From Methylaequor sp045563055 (GTDB lineage: Bacteria; Pseudomonadota; Alphaproteobacteria; Methylaequorales; Methylaequoraceae): 64,000 nucleotides of DNA. Positions 26,449-36,541 of this stretch are shown here, piece by piece; the first letter of the stretch is position 1, and every line of letters starts with the position of its first letter. Under the pieces are notes generated by a model. It saw only the letters and a program-made list of their open reading frames with translations. It was not told the origin of the DNA and made no database searches. The stretch is taken from positions 62,001 through 126,000 of the forward strand of contig JBJKUR010000008.1 in assembly GCA_045563055.1 (NCBI GenBank), in the 5' to 3' direction. Both the position numbers and the translations under genes were made by a program.

Positions 26449-28323
26449 ATGCACAAGTATAGACCAGATATCGATGGATTACGTGCATTAGCTGTTTATT
26501 CAGTAATTATTTTTCACTTACAGCTTGATCTCGCCTTTAACTTTAAATTAACAGGAGGGTTCATTGGAGTGGACATTTTTTTTGTAATTTCTGGATATTT
26601 GATCTCATCAATAATTTTTAGTGAGATTGATAAAAATAAGTTTTCAATAACTAGTTTTTACAATAGGAGAGCGAGGAGGATTCTTCCAGTCTACATATTA
26701 ATTAGCATAGTAAGCAGTCTTTTTTCCTTTATTATCTTTTTACCTGGTGATCTTCTTGAATATTCAAAGAGTTTACTAAGTAGTATCTTTTTTTCTTCCA
26801 ATTTCTTTTTCTGGAAGAATACAGGTTATTTTTTTGATGATAACGAGTTGAAGCCACTGATTCATACCTGGTCTTTATCTGTTGAGGAGCAGTTTTATAT
26901 AATTTTCCCGATATGTTTATTAATCGTTTTGAAATACTTTAAGAAGCTTATTCTTTCCCTTTTAATCACAATATTTTTGATAAGCTTAATTGTAGCACAA
27001 ATTGAATCAAGCCAGGGAAGTGCAGGTTCATTTTTCCTTTTACCAACAAGAGCTTGGGAACTGATTGCAGGAGTTCTATGTTGTTTATACTTGAGACAAA
27101 AGAAAAATGAAGTGAATTTTTTTGTTAAAGATCTTTTATCATTCTCAGGGTTAATAATTATATTTTTATCAATTTACTTCTTTAATGAGAACTTTTCACA
27201 CCCTGGACTAGTAACATTATTTCCTGTAGCTGCGACAATGTTGATAATAATATTTGGTGAGGAAAATACCTTAACTAACAAAGTTTTAAGTAATAAGGTT
27301 CTCGTTTTCAATGGTTTGATCAGTTACAGCCTTTATATGTGGCATCAACCATTTATAGCCTTTTTGAATTATTATAAAGATAGTGTCTCTCAGTTAGAAA
27401 ACGTTATTCTAATTCTCATTATTTTTATATCTTCTATTTTAAGCTGGAAGTTTATTGAGAAACCTGCTCGAGACATCTCAATCATAAACAACAAACTTTA
27501 CTATAAATTACTGACTTTCATGATACTAACACTACTATTAATCTCCTTGTATGGGATTAAAAGCAAAGGGCTTATCCATAAATATGAAGAAAGTGATCAT
27601 CATTTGTTGTCTAATGATAATCAATATGGGAGTTATGTCTGGAAAAATTCTGCTAAATTTAAAAATAAATTACTTAACGAAAACTTGGAAAAAAATATAC
27701 TTATCATTGGTGATAGTTTCTCACAAGATATTCTAAATTCATTTTTAGAAAACGATGTTTTGAGAAAAAATGAGTTCTCGTGGTCTGGTATAAATACAGG
27801 TTGTAAAAAGTCGATTAAAGATATTAAATGCTTAAACGACAACCTTAACAAAAATAAAATCTTAATAAAAAATACTGAAAATGCAAATTTAATTCTACTT
27901 TCTTTGTCATGGACAGATAAAAATTTTGAGGATCTTACTGAATTAAAAGAATCAGGAAAATATGATCACTTTTTTAAAAAGTTAATTATTATTGGTTCAA
28001 AAAATTTTGAAAAATTTAGTAAGAAAAAAAGAAAAACACTTTTAGGATTCTCAAAAGATGAAAGAATAAAGATTCACAATAAACTTGATATTCCTTTTAT
28101 TAAAAGAAATCAAAATATGGAGGAGTACTTTGGAAAGAAAAACTTTATTAGTCTGATTGATATATTTTGTGATCTAAAAAAATATTGCAAAACTTTTAGT
28201 AAAAATAATAGACTTATCTCATACGATGGCTCTCATCTTACTAAGGAGGGGGCTATTTATTTAGGAGAAAAATTAGCTGAAAATGAAATTATACAAAGAA
28301 GATTATTAAATTCTAATCGTTAG
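26449..28323 (+). CDS. Acyltransferase-3/SGNH O-acyltransferase (OafA/YrhL type)
   Basis: A 624-aa two-part protein. Residues about 1-360 are the multi-helix acyltransferase-3 domain (YRPDIDGLRALAVYSVIIFHL, GVDIFFVISGYLI, RRARRILPVY, the HTWSLSVEEQFY loop). The C-terminal SGNH domain has GDSFSQD and the D-x-x-H pair YDGSHLTKEG. Such enzymes put O-acetyl groups on surface glycans. The ATG at 26449 follows an in-frame TTG. It ends overlapping the convergent small gene by 11 bp. Confidence 0.9.
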   Translation: MHKYRPDIDGLRALAVYSVIIFHLQLDLAFNFKLTGGFIGVDIFFVISGYLISSIIFSEIDKNKFSITSFYNRRARRILPVYILISIVSSLFSFIIFLPGDLLEYSKSLLSSIFFSSNFFFWKNTGYFFDDNELKPLIHTWSLSVEEQFYIIFPICLLIVLKYFKKLILSLLITIFLISLIVAQIESSQGSAGSFFLLPTRAWELIAGVLCCLYLRQKKNEVNFFVKDLLSFSGLIIIFLSIYFFNENFSHPGLVTLFPVAATMLIIIFGEENTLTNKVLSNKVLVFNGLISYSLYMWHQPFIAFLNYYKDSVSQLENVILILIIFISSILSWKFIEKPARDISIINNKLYYKLLTFMILTLLLISLYGIKSKGLIHKYEESDHHLLSNDNQYGSYVWKNSAKFKNKLLNENLEKNILIIGDSFSQDILNSFLENDVLRKNEFSWSGINTGCKKSIKDIKCLNDNLNKNKILIKNTENANLILLSLSWTDKNFEDLTELKESGKYDHFFKKLIIIGSKNFEKFSKKKRKTLLGFSKDERIKIHNKLDIPFIKRNQNMEEYFGKKNFISLIDIFCDLKKYCKTFSKNNRLISYDGSHLTKEGAIYLGEKLAENEIIQRRLLNSNR

Positions 28324-28723
28324 ATTCCCAACAAACTAAAGTCGTTTTATTTTTCATGATTAAATGAGAAGGCGGAAAGAATTCAAAAAAACTTTTGTTA
28401 GCCTTCTTTAAATTAAATTTTACGTGGTAAAAAAAATAGGTCGTGTCAATTGGGCTTGTTTTCTTTTCAATAAGAGCTGTTTCATTATTAGAATTTGTTC
28501 TATTATCCTTTTGAAAAACTTTTAGGAGTATTTCTTTTTCTGTGAATAACTTTTCAAAACTTGGGACAGTAAATTGAAAAAGAGGACCAGTCTCGTCTGC
28601 ACAAGTTATTATTTTTTCATCAAACGTTTTTGCTTTAATTTGAGAAAAAATATAAAAACAAATTATTGATACTGTAATTAAAATCTTTTTTTTAATATTT
28701 ACACCGTTTTTTAAATTTATCAT
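28313..28723 (-). CDS. Small exported hypothetical protein
   Basis: A 136-aa protein with a basic N-terminus and a hydrophobic stretch (ILITVSIICFYIFSQIKA) that reads as a signal peptide, cut after about residue 31. The mature part of about 105 residues holds two Cys (ITCADETGP near 40 and LVCWESND at the end) that could form a disulfide. An AGGA ribosome-binding site precedes the ATG. It sits at the end of the O-acyltransferase minus-strand cluster. I do not recognise the family. Confidence 0.6.
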   Translation of the reverse strand: MINLKNGVNIKKKILITVSIICFYIFSQIKAKTFDEKIITCADETGPLFQFTVPSFEKLFTEKEILLKVFQKDNRTNSNNETALIEKKTSPIDTTYFFYHVKFNLKKANKSFFEFFPPSHLIMKNKTTLVCWESND

Positions 28724-28762
28724 TCATTTTCCTATTTTAATTCATGCTATAATTGTATATTT

Positions 28763-29055
28763 TTAATTGTGCTGAAACCACTTCATATTATATATTTTTT
28801 CTCCTAAATATTTTGCACCTTTGAGAGTATAATGACCATAATCATAATATATTTTATATCCATCGGTCGTGAAGGCATCACATGAGCTATTATCTTCATC
28901 ACAAAGAAAATCCTGTTTCTTTAAGTATTTTATTTTATATTTTTTTGCAATCTCCGATAACTGAACGTTAATATCTTCATATTCACCAACCATTCTTTTT
29001 TTATACATTATTTTCTTCCAGTTTCTTTCTTATCCTCTCATATTGAACTTCATCT
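28763..29055 (-). pseudogene. Detached SGNH C-terminal end of the interrupted acyltransferase
   Basis: The 81-aa frame from ATG 29008 reads MYKKRMVGEYEDIN...KKQDFLCDE and holds the D-x-x-H catalytic pair (YDYGHYTLKGAKYLG), the end of an SGNH domain. It lies just after the truncated acyltransferase ending at 29056. In the intervening bases a second frame encodes FKNKDEVQYERIRKKLEENNV before a stop, as expected for the missing link. Thus two successive +1 shifts separate the fragments, the second next to an A7 run near 29000. I read this as gene decay or sequencing error. Confidence 0.75.
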
Positions 29056-30801
29056 TTATTCTTGAATATTTCTAAGAGCTGTTATATCTACCTGAGTTCT
29101 CAACGGAGACTTCCAATGTTTCAGATATTCATTCGGTTCTGGATAGCAAGAATAACTTGTTTTTACTATACTTTCTCTAAATAGTCTATAAAGTTTCGGT
29201 AAGGCTTCCACCTCATCCTGCAAGAATCGATCAGCAATTATTATTATCTCAGACTCAATAAAGTTCTTATTTGATGATAATAAATTTTTCACTGATTTTT
29301 TATCTTCTTCTTTTACATCAGAATGAAAGGTTCCGATTGATAGAGCTGTATCATTATCATATCCCAGTCGTCTAAACTGATAGTTTGGAAATAGATCTGT
29401 ATTCTGGTAAAAGCAATTAAAAATATCTTTTGAGTGACCATCACCCACAATCAGTATTTTAGTTTTTTTATTGTCCTCAAAGGGTCTAAACCCTTTCAAA
29501 TACTTCCAACTTTCATCATTCAAGAAGTCATTATCAAACTCGATTGTTCCATAAAACTTTGAAAGATGATCAAATCTGGTTTTATAACCGTTATTTTTTA
29601 AAATTAAGATATTGGAAGCGAGTATTAATAAAGAAGTAAATATTAATGATTTTAATAGAATACTTTTATTAATTATACTTCTATTCCTAAAGGGTCTTTC
29701 AATACTAAAATATGACAAAACTGATAAGAAGATGGCTAATGTGACCCACATAATTTTATTGAAGCTTGATACTTCATAACTTTGGTTAATTCTACCAAAG
29801 GCAAAAATAGGATAATGCCACAGATATAATGAGTAGGATATTAACCCTATTCCCACCATTATTTTTTTTGATAGTAGTTTTCTGACAATATTTTCCTTAC
29901 CTGTTGTAAAATGTATGATTAAGGACACTCCCACCACTGGTAGTAATGTAAAGATCGATGGATGGAACATCTCATCATTATATAAAAATAGTGGAACTAC
30001 TACGCAGATTAATCCTATGAGTGAGATCGTGGAGTTATGATTGTTGCTCTGATCGTTATTGATTTTATTCATTCCAATATATGCCAAACAAGATCCCAGA
30101 AGAAGTTCCCAAAATCTACTGGTCAAGAAATAGAAATCAAAAATAAATGTAGGAGCAATAAATTTAAAATTATCTTCAATATAAGGAGGAGACAACTTTA
30201 AGTTACCAGTAAAGTGTATGAGACAAAGATTAATAACAATAGCTAAAGCCAGTAATTTAAAAATATAGTTTTTAAAATACTTGTATAGAAGGATTAAAAT
30301 AACAGGAAATATAATATAGTACTGCTCTTCAACTGCAAGAGACCATGTATGGAGCAGAGGTTTGAAAAGGGAGCTAACGGCCTGATACTCAGTCTCTGAG
30401 AGAAAAAAATAAAAATTAGAACTAAATCCTAAAGTATACAAAATTGACTTCGAAAGGTCTAAATAAGCTGAGGGAAATAATAAAAACCAGCCTACAATAA
30501 ATGTACTTATGATTACCACTAATAAAATTGGTAGAATTCTTCTTGCTCGTCGTTCATAGAAAGCAAGAAATGAAAACTTTGAAGTTGCGTTCAACTCTTT
30601 GAGAATTATAGAAGTAATTAAATACCCAGAGATAACAAAAAAGATATCAACTCCCAAAAAACCGCCACTTAGAATTGGAAAGTTTAAGAAATTAATCTGA
30701 AGATGATAAATAATTACACTAACAACAGCAATGGCACGCAAACCATCAATCTCAGGTCTATAACTTAAAGTAAATCTAGAATTTGAAGTAGATGAAGTCA
30801 T
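29056..30801 (-). pseudogene. Acyltransferase-3/SGNH O-acyltransferase, frameshifted and truncated
   Basis: A 581-aa open frame with a full acyltransferase-3 membrane domain (YRPEIDGLRAIAVVSVIIYHL, FFVISGYLI, HTWSLAVEEQYY) and most of an SGNH domain. It stops 60-80 residues early, and the lost end, with the D-x-x-H pair, is in other frames downstream (28763-29055). The nucleophile motif near residue 453 reads GDGHSKD where GDSHSKD-like sequences are usual, so the catalytic Ser appears absent. Its start overlaps the MBOAT gene by 26 bp. The membrane part could still be made. Confidence 0.75.
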
Positions 30802-32089
30802 TAGAAGAATTTAAAAAAATTAATACAACATAAAACCATATACCAATAATCAATCCAAGATAAGTTTGTTTAAATTTCAATAGTTTCCTAGTAATTTTCT
30901 GAACTTCAGCGTTAAGTATTAGAAATACTGAAGATAAAAGTATTACCAAGTCAATTTTTTGAATATTAAAGTAATATTTATAAGGTTGAATTGAATCATA
31001 TAACTTCAAAATTTCATCAAAAGGGAAAATAAAAAAAATCCATCCAAAAGAAATTAAATTAAATGTTATGAAAATCTTGATATTTTTATTTAAGTTTAAA
31101 TTCCATTTTCTTACTAGTAAAAATATTATTATTACTAAAAAGTGATAAATCCCCCAGCAGATAAAACTTAATCCTACCCCGTGCCATAAACCACAAATAA
31201 TAAACACTACGAATAAACTTAATAAAATATTTTTATTCCCTCCAAGTGGAATATAGATATAGTCTCTAAACCAACTGGAGAGAGTGATATGCCATTTTCT
31301 CCAAAAATCCTGAGGGTTTATTGATTTATAGGGGTTTCGGAAATTATTAGGCAATCGTATGCCAAAAAACAATCCTAGACTTATTGCACATAAAGAATAA
31401 GCGAAAAAATCTAAATATATTTGCAATGAATATGTATAACAAATTAAAAGAAAGTTTAAGATACCAAAGTCACTTTGAATAATTTTGTGTTTATTTACTA
31501 TCTCTGCCAGATTATCTGCAAAAATCACTTTTAATGATATTCCAATGAGAAATACTAAAGAACAAATTTTTAATCTATTAAATGAAGGTTTGAAAAGATT
31601 TAATTTTTTATAAAATATTTTTACTTTGGAAATCCTGACTATAGGTCCAGCAATTAGTTGAGGAAAAAAGCTAATAAATAACATCAAATCTTTCAGTCCC
31701 AAAATCTCGCATCCCGGTTTGATTCTATCAAAACAATATGCAATCAATTGAAAAGTAAAAAAAGATACTCCTACTGTTACAATATTAAAATCATTATTAA
31801 CCTCGAAAAATAGATTGCTATATTTAGCTATGATGAGAAAAAAAATAGGTGCCGAACATGCAATAGAGGCTCTTAAAACTGTGATTCTTTTTTTTTGGTA
31901 TAGAATAAAATAAACCCAAAAGACATCTAAAATTAAAACTAAAAAATTCTCTATACCTACCATTAAATAAAAAAAAAGTGAAAAAAATACCAAAATTTTT
32001 TTTTTTTCAAGCCTTATTTGACGTTGTATTAGCGTCAATACTAATGTTGGTAAAAATAAAAAAATAAATGATATTGAATTAAATAGCAT
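30776..32089 (-). CDS. MBOAT-family O-acyltransferase (AlgI-like)
   Basis: A 437-aa polytopic membrane protein. The conserved block NPQDFWRKWHITLSSWFRDYIYIPLGG near residue 265 and the catalytic His in GLWHGVGLSFICWG near 305 define the AlgI/DltB branch of MBOAT enzymes, which pass acyl groups across the membrane to extracellular polymers. It overlaps the SGNH-like partner gene by 11 bp and the interrupted acyltransferase by 26 bp, so they form one transcription unit. Confidence 0.9.
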   Translation of the reverse strand: MLFNSISFIFLFLPTLVLTLIQRQIRLEKKKILVFFSLFFYLMVGIENFLVLILDVFWVYFILYQKKRITVLRASIACSAPIFFLIIAKYSNLFFEVNNDFNIVTVGVSFFTFQLIAYCFDRIKPGCEILGLKDLMLFISFFPQLIAGPIVRISKVKIFYKKLNLFKPSFNRLKICSLVFLIGISLKVIFADNLAEIVNKHKIIQSDFGILNFLLICYTYSLQIYLDFFAYSLCAISLGLFFGIRLPNNFRNPYKSINPQDFWRKWHITLSSWFRDYIYIPLGGNKNILLSLFVVFIICGLWHGVGLSFICWGIYHFLVIIIFLLVRKWNLNLNKNIKIFITFNLISFGWIFFIFPFDEILKLYDSIQPYKYYFNIQKIDLVILLSSVFLILNAEVQKITRKLLKFKQTYLGLIIGIWFYVVLIFLNSSNDFIYFKF

Positions 32090-33089
32090 TTTTTAACCAT
32101 TCATTAAGTTTTTTATTAGGAGGATGAGTGGCATCCGGCCAATAAGGAGGATCTTGATTTTGTAATAATGGTGGGCCTAAACAAGTTATTTTATATTTCT
32201 TACACAAAGTATAGAATTCTTCCTCACCCTTATTTTTTCTTGATTGCTTATAAATAGTTGGTTCAACCGGAGAGACAAATATAATTACATTGTGATTTTC
32301 TTTTTGATTAATAAGAGAAATTACATTTAAATCGCGTTCTAAAAATTTATAATCAAGTTTTCTTGGAGTTTCGATTTCATAGGTATCTCTTTTGACTTTT
32401 TCCTTGGCTTCCTGGGACTGACTTCCATCTTTGTAAAGTATAATACCGTGTTCTTTTGCTATTTTTGTTGAAGTAAAAATCAAATCTTCATCTTTGGTGA
32501 AAAACATCATAAATAAGTTTTTAATACGAGCTAAATTAAACTTATTTTTCAGGCAATTTCCCTCACTAGATAAAAAATTTAAATAGTTAATCAATGAGTA
32601 TTTATATTCTTTTTTTTCTATTAGAAATTTTGTATCTTCAAAAATTCTGTGAAAGCGGTATTTAAGTTTATCCTGACACAAATATGACTTCGGTGAACTA
32701 ATCATAAAGTTATCAAAACTTATTATTATCCTTTTCGGAAGTTTATTTTTTCGTTCTAGCAACTCAATCATTGAGATCGAAGATCTTATTGATGACCCAT
32801 AGATAGAAAAATTAAAGAAAGATTTGTTTTCTGGAAATATTTTTTCATTTACTCCAATTGATCTACTATTTCCAAATATACCAATATCTACTTTATTATT
32901 TAGTGCAAATTTTAACTTTATTTTTGATAAGTCTTCTGGAGGAAGTTTGACAAAGAATTGTCTTAATTCAAAGTGCACGTCATTGACAAAATATTCTTTT
33001 CCCAAATTTGATTTTTCTAAGTAGTGAAAAAAATAAAAAGGAACTAAAAAACCCAAACAAATTAATAAAAAAAACTTAATTTTCATCAT
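32079..33089 (-). CDS. SGNH-like partner of the MBOAT acyltransferase (AlgJ/AlgX/DltD-like)
   Basis: A 336-aa protein with one N-terminal membrane helix and an extracytoplasmic domain. GIFGNSRSIG near residue 75 resembles the block I of SGNH enzymes with Ser at the nucleophile place, and WPDATHPP near 320 is a D-x-x-H pair. AlgI-type MBOATs work with such SGNH partners to finish acyl transfer outside the membrane. It begins the MBOAT operon. Residue identity is weak; assignment relies on motif plus context. Confidence 0.7.
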   Translation of the reverse strand: MMKIKFFLLICLGFLVPFYFFHYLEKSNLGKEYFVNDVHFELRQFFVKLPPEDLSKIKLKFALNNKVDIGIFGNSRSIGVNEKIFPENKSFFNFSIYGSSIRSSISMIELLERKNKLPKRIIISFDNFMISSPKSYLCQDKLKYRFHRIFEDTKFLIEKKEYKYSLINYLNFLSSEGNCLKNKFNLARIKNLFMMFFTKDEDLIFTSTKIAKEHGIILYKDGSQSQEAKEKVKRDTYEIETPRKLDYKFLERDLNVISLINQKENHNVIIFVSPVEPTIYKQSRKNKGEEEFYTLCKKYKITCLGPPLLQNQDPPYWPDATHPPNKKLNEWLKNAI

Positions 33090-33204
33090 CTTTTGATTTG
33101 TATAGTTTCACATCACAACGGTATTAAAGCTTTATATCAGATTAAAGGGCAGGTAGATATTATACTTACTATAAACAAATAAAAAAAAAAAGGTACCCCC
33201 TGAG

Positions 33205-33244
33205 CATAACTGTTTTAAATAAAAGTAATTTAAGAATAGTTATG
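33205..33244 (-). terminator. Imperfect hairpin with later T tract after the radical SAM gene
   Basis: In minus orientation CATAACT...AGTTATG arms surround an inner TTAAAT/ATTTAA pair. An 11-T tract follows about 13 bases later (33180-33191). It lies between the radical SAM stop and the MBOAT-partner start and may terminate the upstream operon. Confidence 0.4.
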
Positions 33245-33277
33245 TTGCCCAATTAAATATCAACAGTTTTGTAAATT

Positions 33278-34735
33278 TTAATTTCTGATTGGAAGAATTT
33301 TAGCTTGTAAAGAGTAATATTTGACGACAGTTTTATATATTATGACCTTCAGAGATGAAATAATTCTTCGAAAAAACCCAGAATTCAAAATAATAACAGT
33401 ATGATTCGCAATCATTTTCAGTAAAATTATTTGTTTTGTATTTAATTTTTTGGTCAGACTTCGTTGATTTTTATCAGAATGATTTCCCAATGACTCAAGA
33501 AATTCATCGTAATTCTTATCAACCTCAATCATACCATTCTCAATTGCATTTTGATATGCACCTGTACCAGGGTATAAATTAGGTAAACCAAAGTTGGCAG
33601 AATCAGGGCCAAGAAATTTCATAAGGTCAATAGTAGAATATATCCCTTTAACATCATCACCTTCCAGAGCCAAAACAAAATAAGCTCTTGTATGAATACC
33701 TATTGACTTGCAATAATCAATGTTATCTTTAATTTTATTCCAATCATCAAAACGTCTATTTGCTCTTTTCAATACGTCATTATTTGCTGATTCAACACCA
33801 AAAGACATCTTTATATTTCCAGCCCTTTTCATCTTTATAAGTAGATTTTTATCTATTTGTTTCATATGTGTTTCGCATTCCCATTCTACATCAAGTTTTT
33901 CTTTAATAAGTAAATCACAAAAATCTGAAACTCTTTGAACATCTAGAGTAAAAATAGGATCATGAATAATTATTTTATTTGCACCAAATCTGTTATTTAA
34001 ATACTTAAATTGTTCAATCATTTTTTTAGGGTCATGACTTCTGAATTTAAGTCCCTGAGATATATAATATGGACAATAATTGCATGCCATTGGACACCCT
34101 CTTTGTGTTTGTATTATAAACTTGTCGATTTGACTATAATCTACCAAACTATAGTCTGGAAAAGGAATCAGATTTATATCTGCGAATAGTCTTTTCTCAT
34201 TATTAACTTTATATATTTCACCTTGCTTATAAAACACACCAGAAGGAAAGTTTTTAAAAGAATTAGAATTTAATAATTTTTCAATTACAGCCTCAATTTC
34301 ACTTGAGATAATCCCATCAAAAATCTGTTTTTTTTTAAAATATTTGATAATGTCTTGCGAAGCAAATACCGGTCCAAATGCAAAAAACTTCGATCGAGGA
34401 AAGTTCTTTTGTAATTCTTGTGTGATTTTATTATCTGACTTAATAGTTGGAAGCGACGTTCTAACGAAAAAAAAATCTATTTTTTTACCTAACTTATTAA
34501 TTATATGTCTAACTAAATTGTGGGTGTTTTCAAAATCAAAAAATTGAGAATCTAAAAGAATTGATTCATGCTTCTTCTTAACAATAGTTGCGGCATTTAT
34601 TAGATCTACAATCGGGTATATTTTTCTTTTGGTTCTTTCCGATCTGAGGTTTTTATAACCCATACCTCCACCCATCTCTTTATGAAATTGATAATTGGTT
34701 TGGAAGTCTGGTAGGTTTATAAAAAGTATTTTCAT
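33278..34735 (-). CDS. B12-binding-type radical SAM protein
   Basis: A 485-aa protein with an N-terminal cobalamin-binding-like Rossmann region (MKILFINLPDFQ) and a radical SAM core from about residue 205. The [4Fe-4S] cysteines are C214, C218 and C221 in RGCPMACNYC. GANKIIIHDPIFTLD, ECETHMKQID and SFGVESAN follow in the order usual for the family of oxidative cyclases, methylases and related enzymes. The substrate is unknown. It is the last of a minus-strand cluster with an SDR, a PhyH dioxygenase and a methyltransferase. Confidence 0.82.
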   Translation of the reverse strand: MKILFINLPDFQTNYQFHKEMGGGMGYKNLRSERTKRKIYPIVDLINAATIVKKKHESILLDSQFFDFENTHNLVRHIINKLGKKIDFFFVRTSLPTIKSDNKITQELQKNFPRSKFFAFGPVFASQDIIKYFKKKQIFDGIISSEIEAVIEKLLNSNSFKNFPSGVFYKQGEIYKVNNEKRLFADINLIPFPDYSLVDYSQIDKFIIQTQRGCPMACNYCPYYISQGLKFRSHDPKKMIEQFKYLNNRFGANKIIIHDPIFTLDVQRVSDFCDLLIKEKLDVEWECETHMKQIDKNLLIKMKRAGNIKMSFGVESANNDVLKRANRRFDDWNKIKDNIDYCKSIGIHTRAYFVLALEGDDVKGIYSTIDLMKFLGPDSANFGLPNLYPGTGAYQNAIENGMIEVDKNYDEFLESLGNHSDKNQRSLTKKLNTKQIILLKMIANHTVIILNSGFFRRIISSLKVIIYKTVVKYYSLQAKILPIRN

Positions 34736-34741
34736 TATTAA

Positions 34742-35485
34742 TTATAATCTTTTTGAATTTAAGAAATTATTAATAAAAAAGAGTATTCTATGTTTAATAT
34801 ACCCTATTTTTGTGAAGAAAAAATAAATTTCTTGATAGTTAGACTTTTTCTCTATTAGAGCACTTTGATGATTATCAATTACTTGTTTAAAATACATCAC
34901 AATTTTTTCAAAATGCTGTTTATGATTCAGATCAATTTTCCCCATCATTACATTTATAAATTCATGCTTTTTATAGTCGTTTGACAATGTAATGGTTGCG
35001 TTATACAAAGCGGCCTTTGAAGAGTAGTATTCAACATGTCTGCTGTGACCTGTTAAGGCCCTTCCAGCAAGGATATTAATAATTATTTTCTTTTGAGTAG
35101 AACCGAATAAAGTATATTTAATCATCAATAAAGGACTTACAGAGTTAGTCAGATAAAAACTCACAACTTTTTTATCGTCTGAGTTTTCAATAAAATTTTT
35201 AAAACCTTTTTGCGTATTTAAGGTTGCATTATTTATTAAAACATCAATTTGACCAAATTTTTTCTCTATTTTTTTTAAAAGTTTTTTGTTGCCTTGATGG
35301 TCAGTTGGCTCGTATGAAAAAATATTTTCATACCCCCCTAGTTTTTTTTTTAACTTACTAGAGTCTCTTGTCAAAGCAATAACTCTAAAATTAGAGTAAT
35401 TTAAAAAACTCTCGATTAGCTTTAAACCAAAGTTTTGCCCACCGCCTGTAATCAAAATATTTTTCACAGTTTTATTCATTCTCAT
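34742..35485 (-). CDS. Short-chain dehydrogenase/reductase
   Basis: A classical SDR. The coenzyme motif TGGGQNFG near residue 15, the NNAT stretch near 85 and the catalytic YYSSKAA near 155 are all present. I prefer the ATG at 35485; the frame also opens with a TTG three bases earlier. It is followed 6 bp on by the radical SAM gene. The strand order with PhyH and methyltransferase genes suggests a modified sugar or fatty acyl substrate, but nothing fixes it. Confidence 0.8.
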   Translation of the reverse strand: MRMNKTVKNILITGGGQNFGLKLIESFLNYSNFRVIALTRDSSKLKKKLGGYENIFSYEPTDHQGNKKLLKKIEKKFGQIDVLINNATLNTQKGFKNFIENSDDKKVVSFYLTNSVSPLLMIKYTLFGSTQKKIIINILAGRALTGHSRHVEYYSSKAALYNATITLSNDYKKHEFINVMMGKIDLNHKQHFEKIVMYFKQVIDNHQSALIEKKSNYQEIYFFFTKIGYIKHRILFFINNFLNSKRL

Positions 35486-35593
35486 CAAGATAAGTTAAAC
35501 ACTAGAATATTGTCAAGCGGTTTACTTTGACAACCTAATGTTAAATTAATTTAATGAATTCTTCTTATCTTTCTTTGACGAAGAAAAAATTGT

Positions 35594-36463
35594 TTAAAAT
35601 AAATAGTGCTTAACTATCATCGTCCTTTGGGTTTTATTAATGGTAGGAAAGTCTCCATGTACTGCGTTTTGTCGAGTTACGATTAAATCTCCTGGTTCTG
35701 TAAAAAAAATAAACGCGTCTGAAGAGGAAAAGAAACTTCCATCAAATTTATCAAACCAAATACTACTTCTTAATTTATTATATAGCTCCATTAATTTTAA
35801 GATGTATTTTTTTTTATGGCTTCCAGGTATCACAGAATACGGACCATCAGCAATTTTACTAATGGAATTGCATGCTACAAAAAACTTGATCGAGCTATTG
35901 TAAGTATCTATGTGAAGAGGTCTTGGACTATTTACATCTTTATAATAATAGATTTTGTTCAACTCTTTACGTATACTTTTTTTATTTGCTTCTTCTATGA
36001 TGGATTTAAGATTTAATTTTTTAATTAAAAAATCAAATTTTTTTTTAATTTCTAATAAAAACTTCTTACTACTTTTCTCATAATTAACCATCTCATAAAA
36101 ATTATTATCATAATAAATTTTTTCTTTTGTTTTTTTTTGTAGATAAGATTGGTCTCGACGGGTAATTCCAAATTTCCCATCTTTGATTATTTCATATATT
36201 TGCTCTTGATCGGATAGTGTGGATGAATTAATAAATTTATCTACCTTTATATTTATGTTTGTTAAAAGCTTTTTTGGAAAAAAATCCTTTATTACGAGGA
36301 AAGAATATTTATCTAGATGATCAGCAGCAATATCAATCCCCTTACTTGACTGGACTTGATTAGTTGTAAAAAAATCTCTCACAATAGCTTTCTTACTAAA
36401 TAATTTATTTAGATATCTTAGAAATTGTGTGTCGAGGGTTAAGTTTTGTTTTGATGATCTCAT
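35594..36463 (-). CDS. Phytanoyl-CoA dioxygenase (PhyH)-like Fe(II)/2-oxoglutarate oxygenase
   Basis: A 289-aa protein with a PhyH-type double-stranded beta-helix. The facial triad is visible as H-x-D in RPLHIDTY near residue 198 and a later His in NAVHGDFP near 273, followed by an Arg (QRTMIV) that would bind 2-oxoglutarate. DGPYSVIPGSHKKK is a typical loop. It is likely a hydroxylase for a lipid or sugar substrate. The 5' end lies 79 bp after the methyltransferase. Confidence 0.8.
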   Translation of the reverse strand: MRSSKQNLTLDTQFLRYLNKLFSKKAIVRDFFTTNQVQSSKGIDIAADHLDKYSFLVIKDFFPKKLLTNINIKVDKFINSSTLSDQEQIYEIIKDGKFGITRRDQSYLQKKTKEKIYYDNNFYEMVNYEKSSKKFLLEIKKKFDFLIKKLNLKSIIEEANKKSIRKELNKIYYYKDVNSPRPLHIDTYNSSIKFFVACNSISKIADGPYSVIPGSHKKKYILKLMELYNKLRSSIWFDKFDGSFFSSSDAFIFFTEPGDLIVTRQNAVHGDFPTINKTQRTMIVKHYLF

Positions 36464-36541
36464 AAGTATATTTTATTTATATTACAATATTAGGAAAGTA
36501 TTTATAAAAATAATATTTCCTTCCATTTAAAATACTCTTAA

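Noticed and set aside
28763..29008. Independent 81-aa gene
   Set aside because: It is the end of an SGNH domain following a truncated acyltransferase, with linker codons in a third frame between them.
33190..33202. GGTACCCC stretch as a further tRNA-Leu remnant
   Set aside because: Only about eight bases match the acceptor end, and the T arm and anticodon arm are absent.
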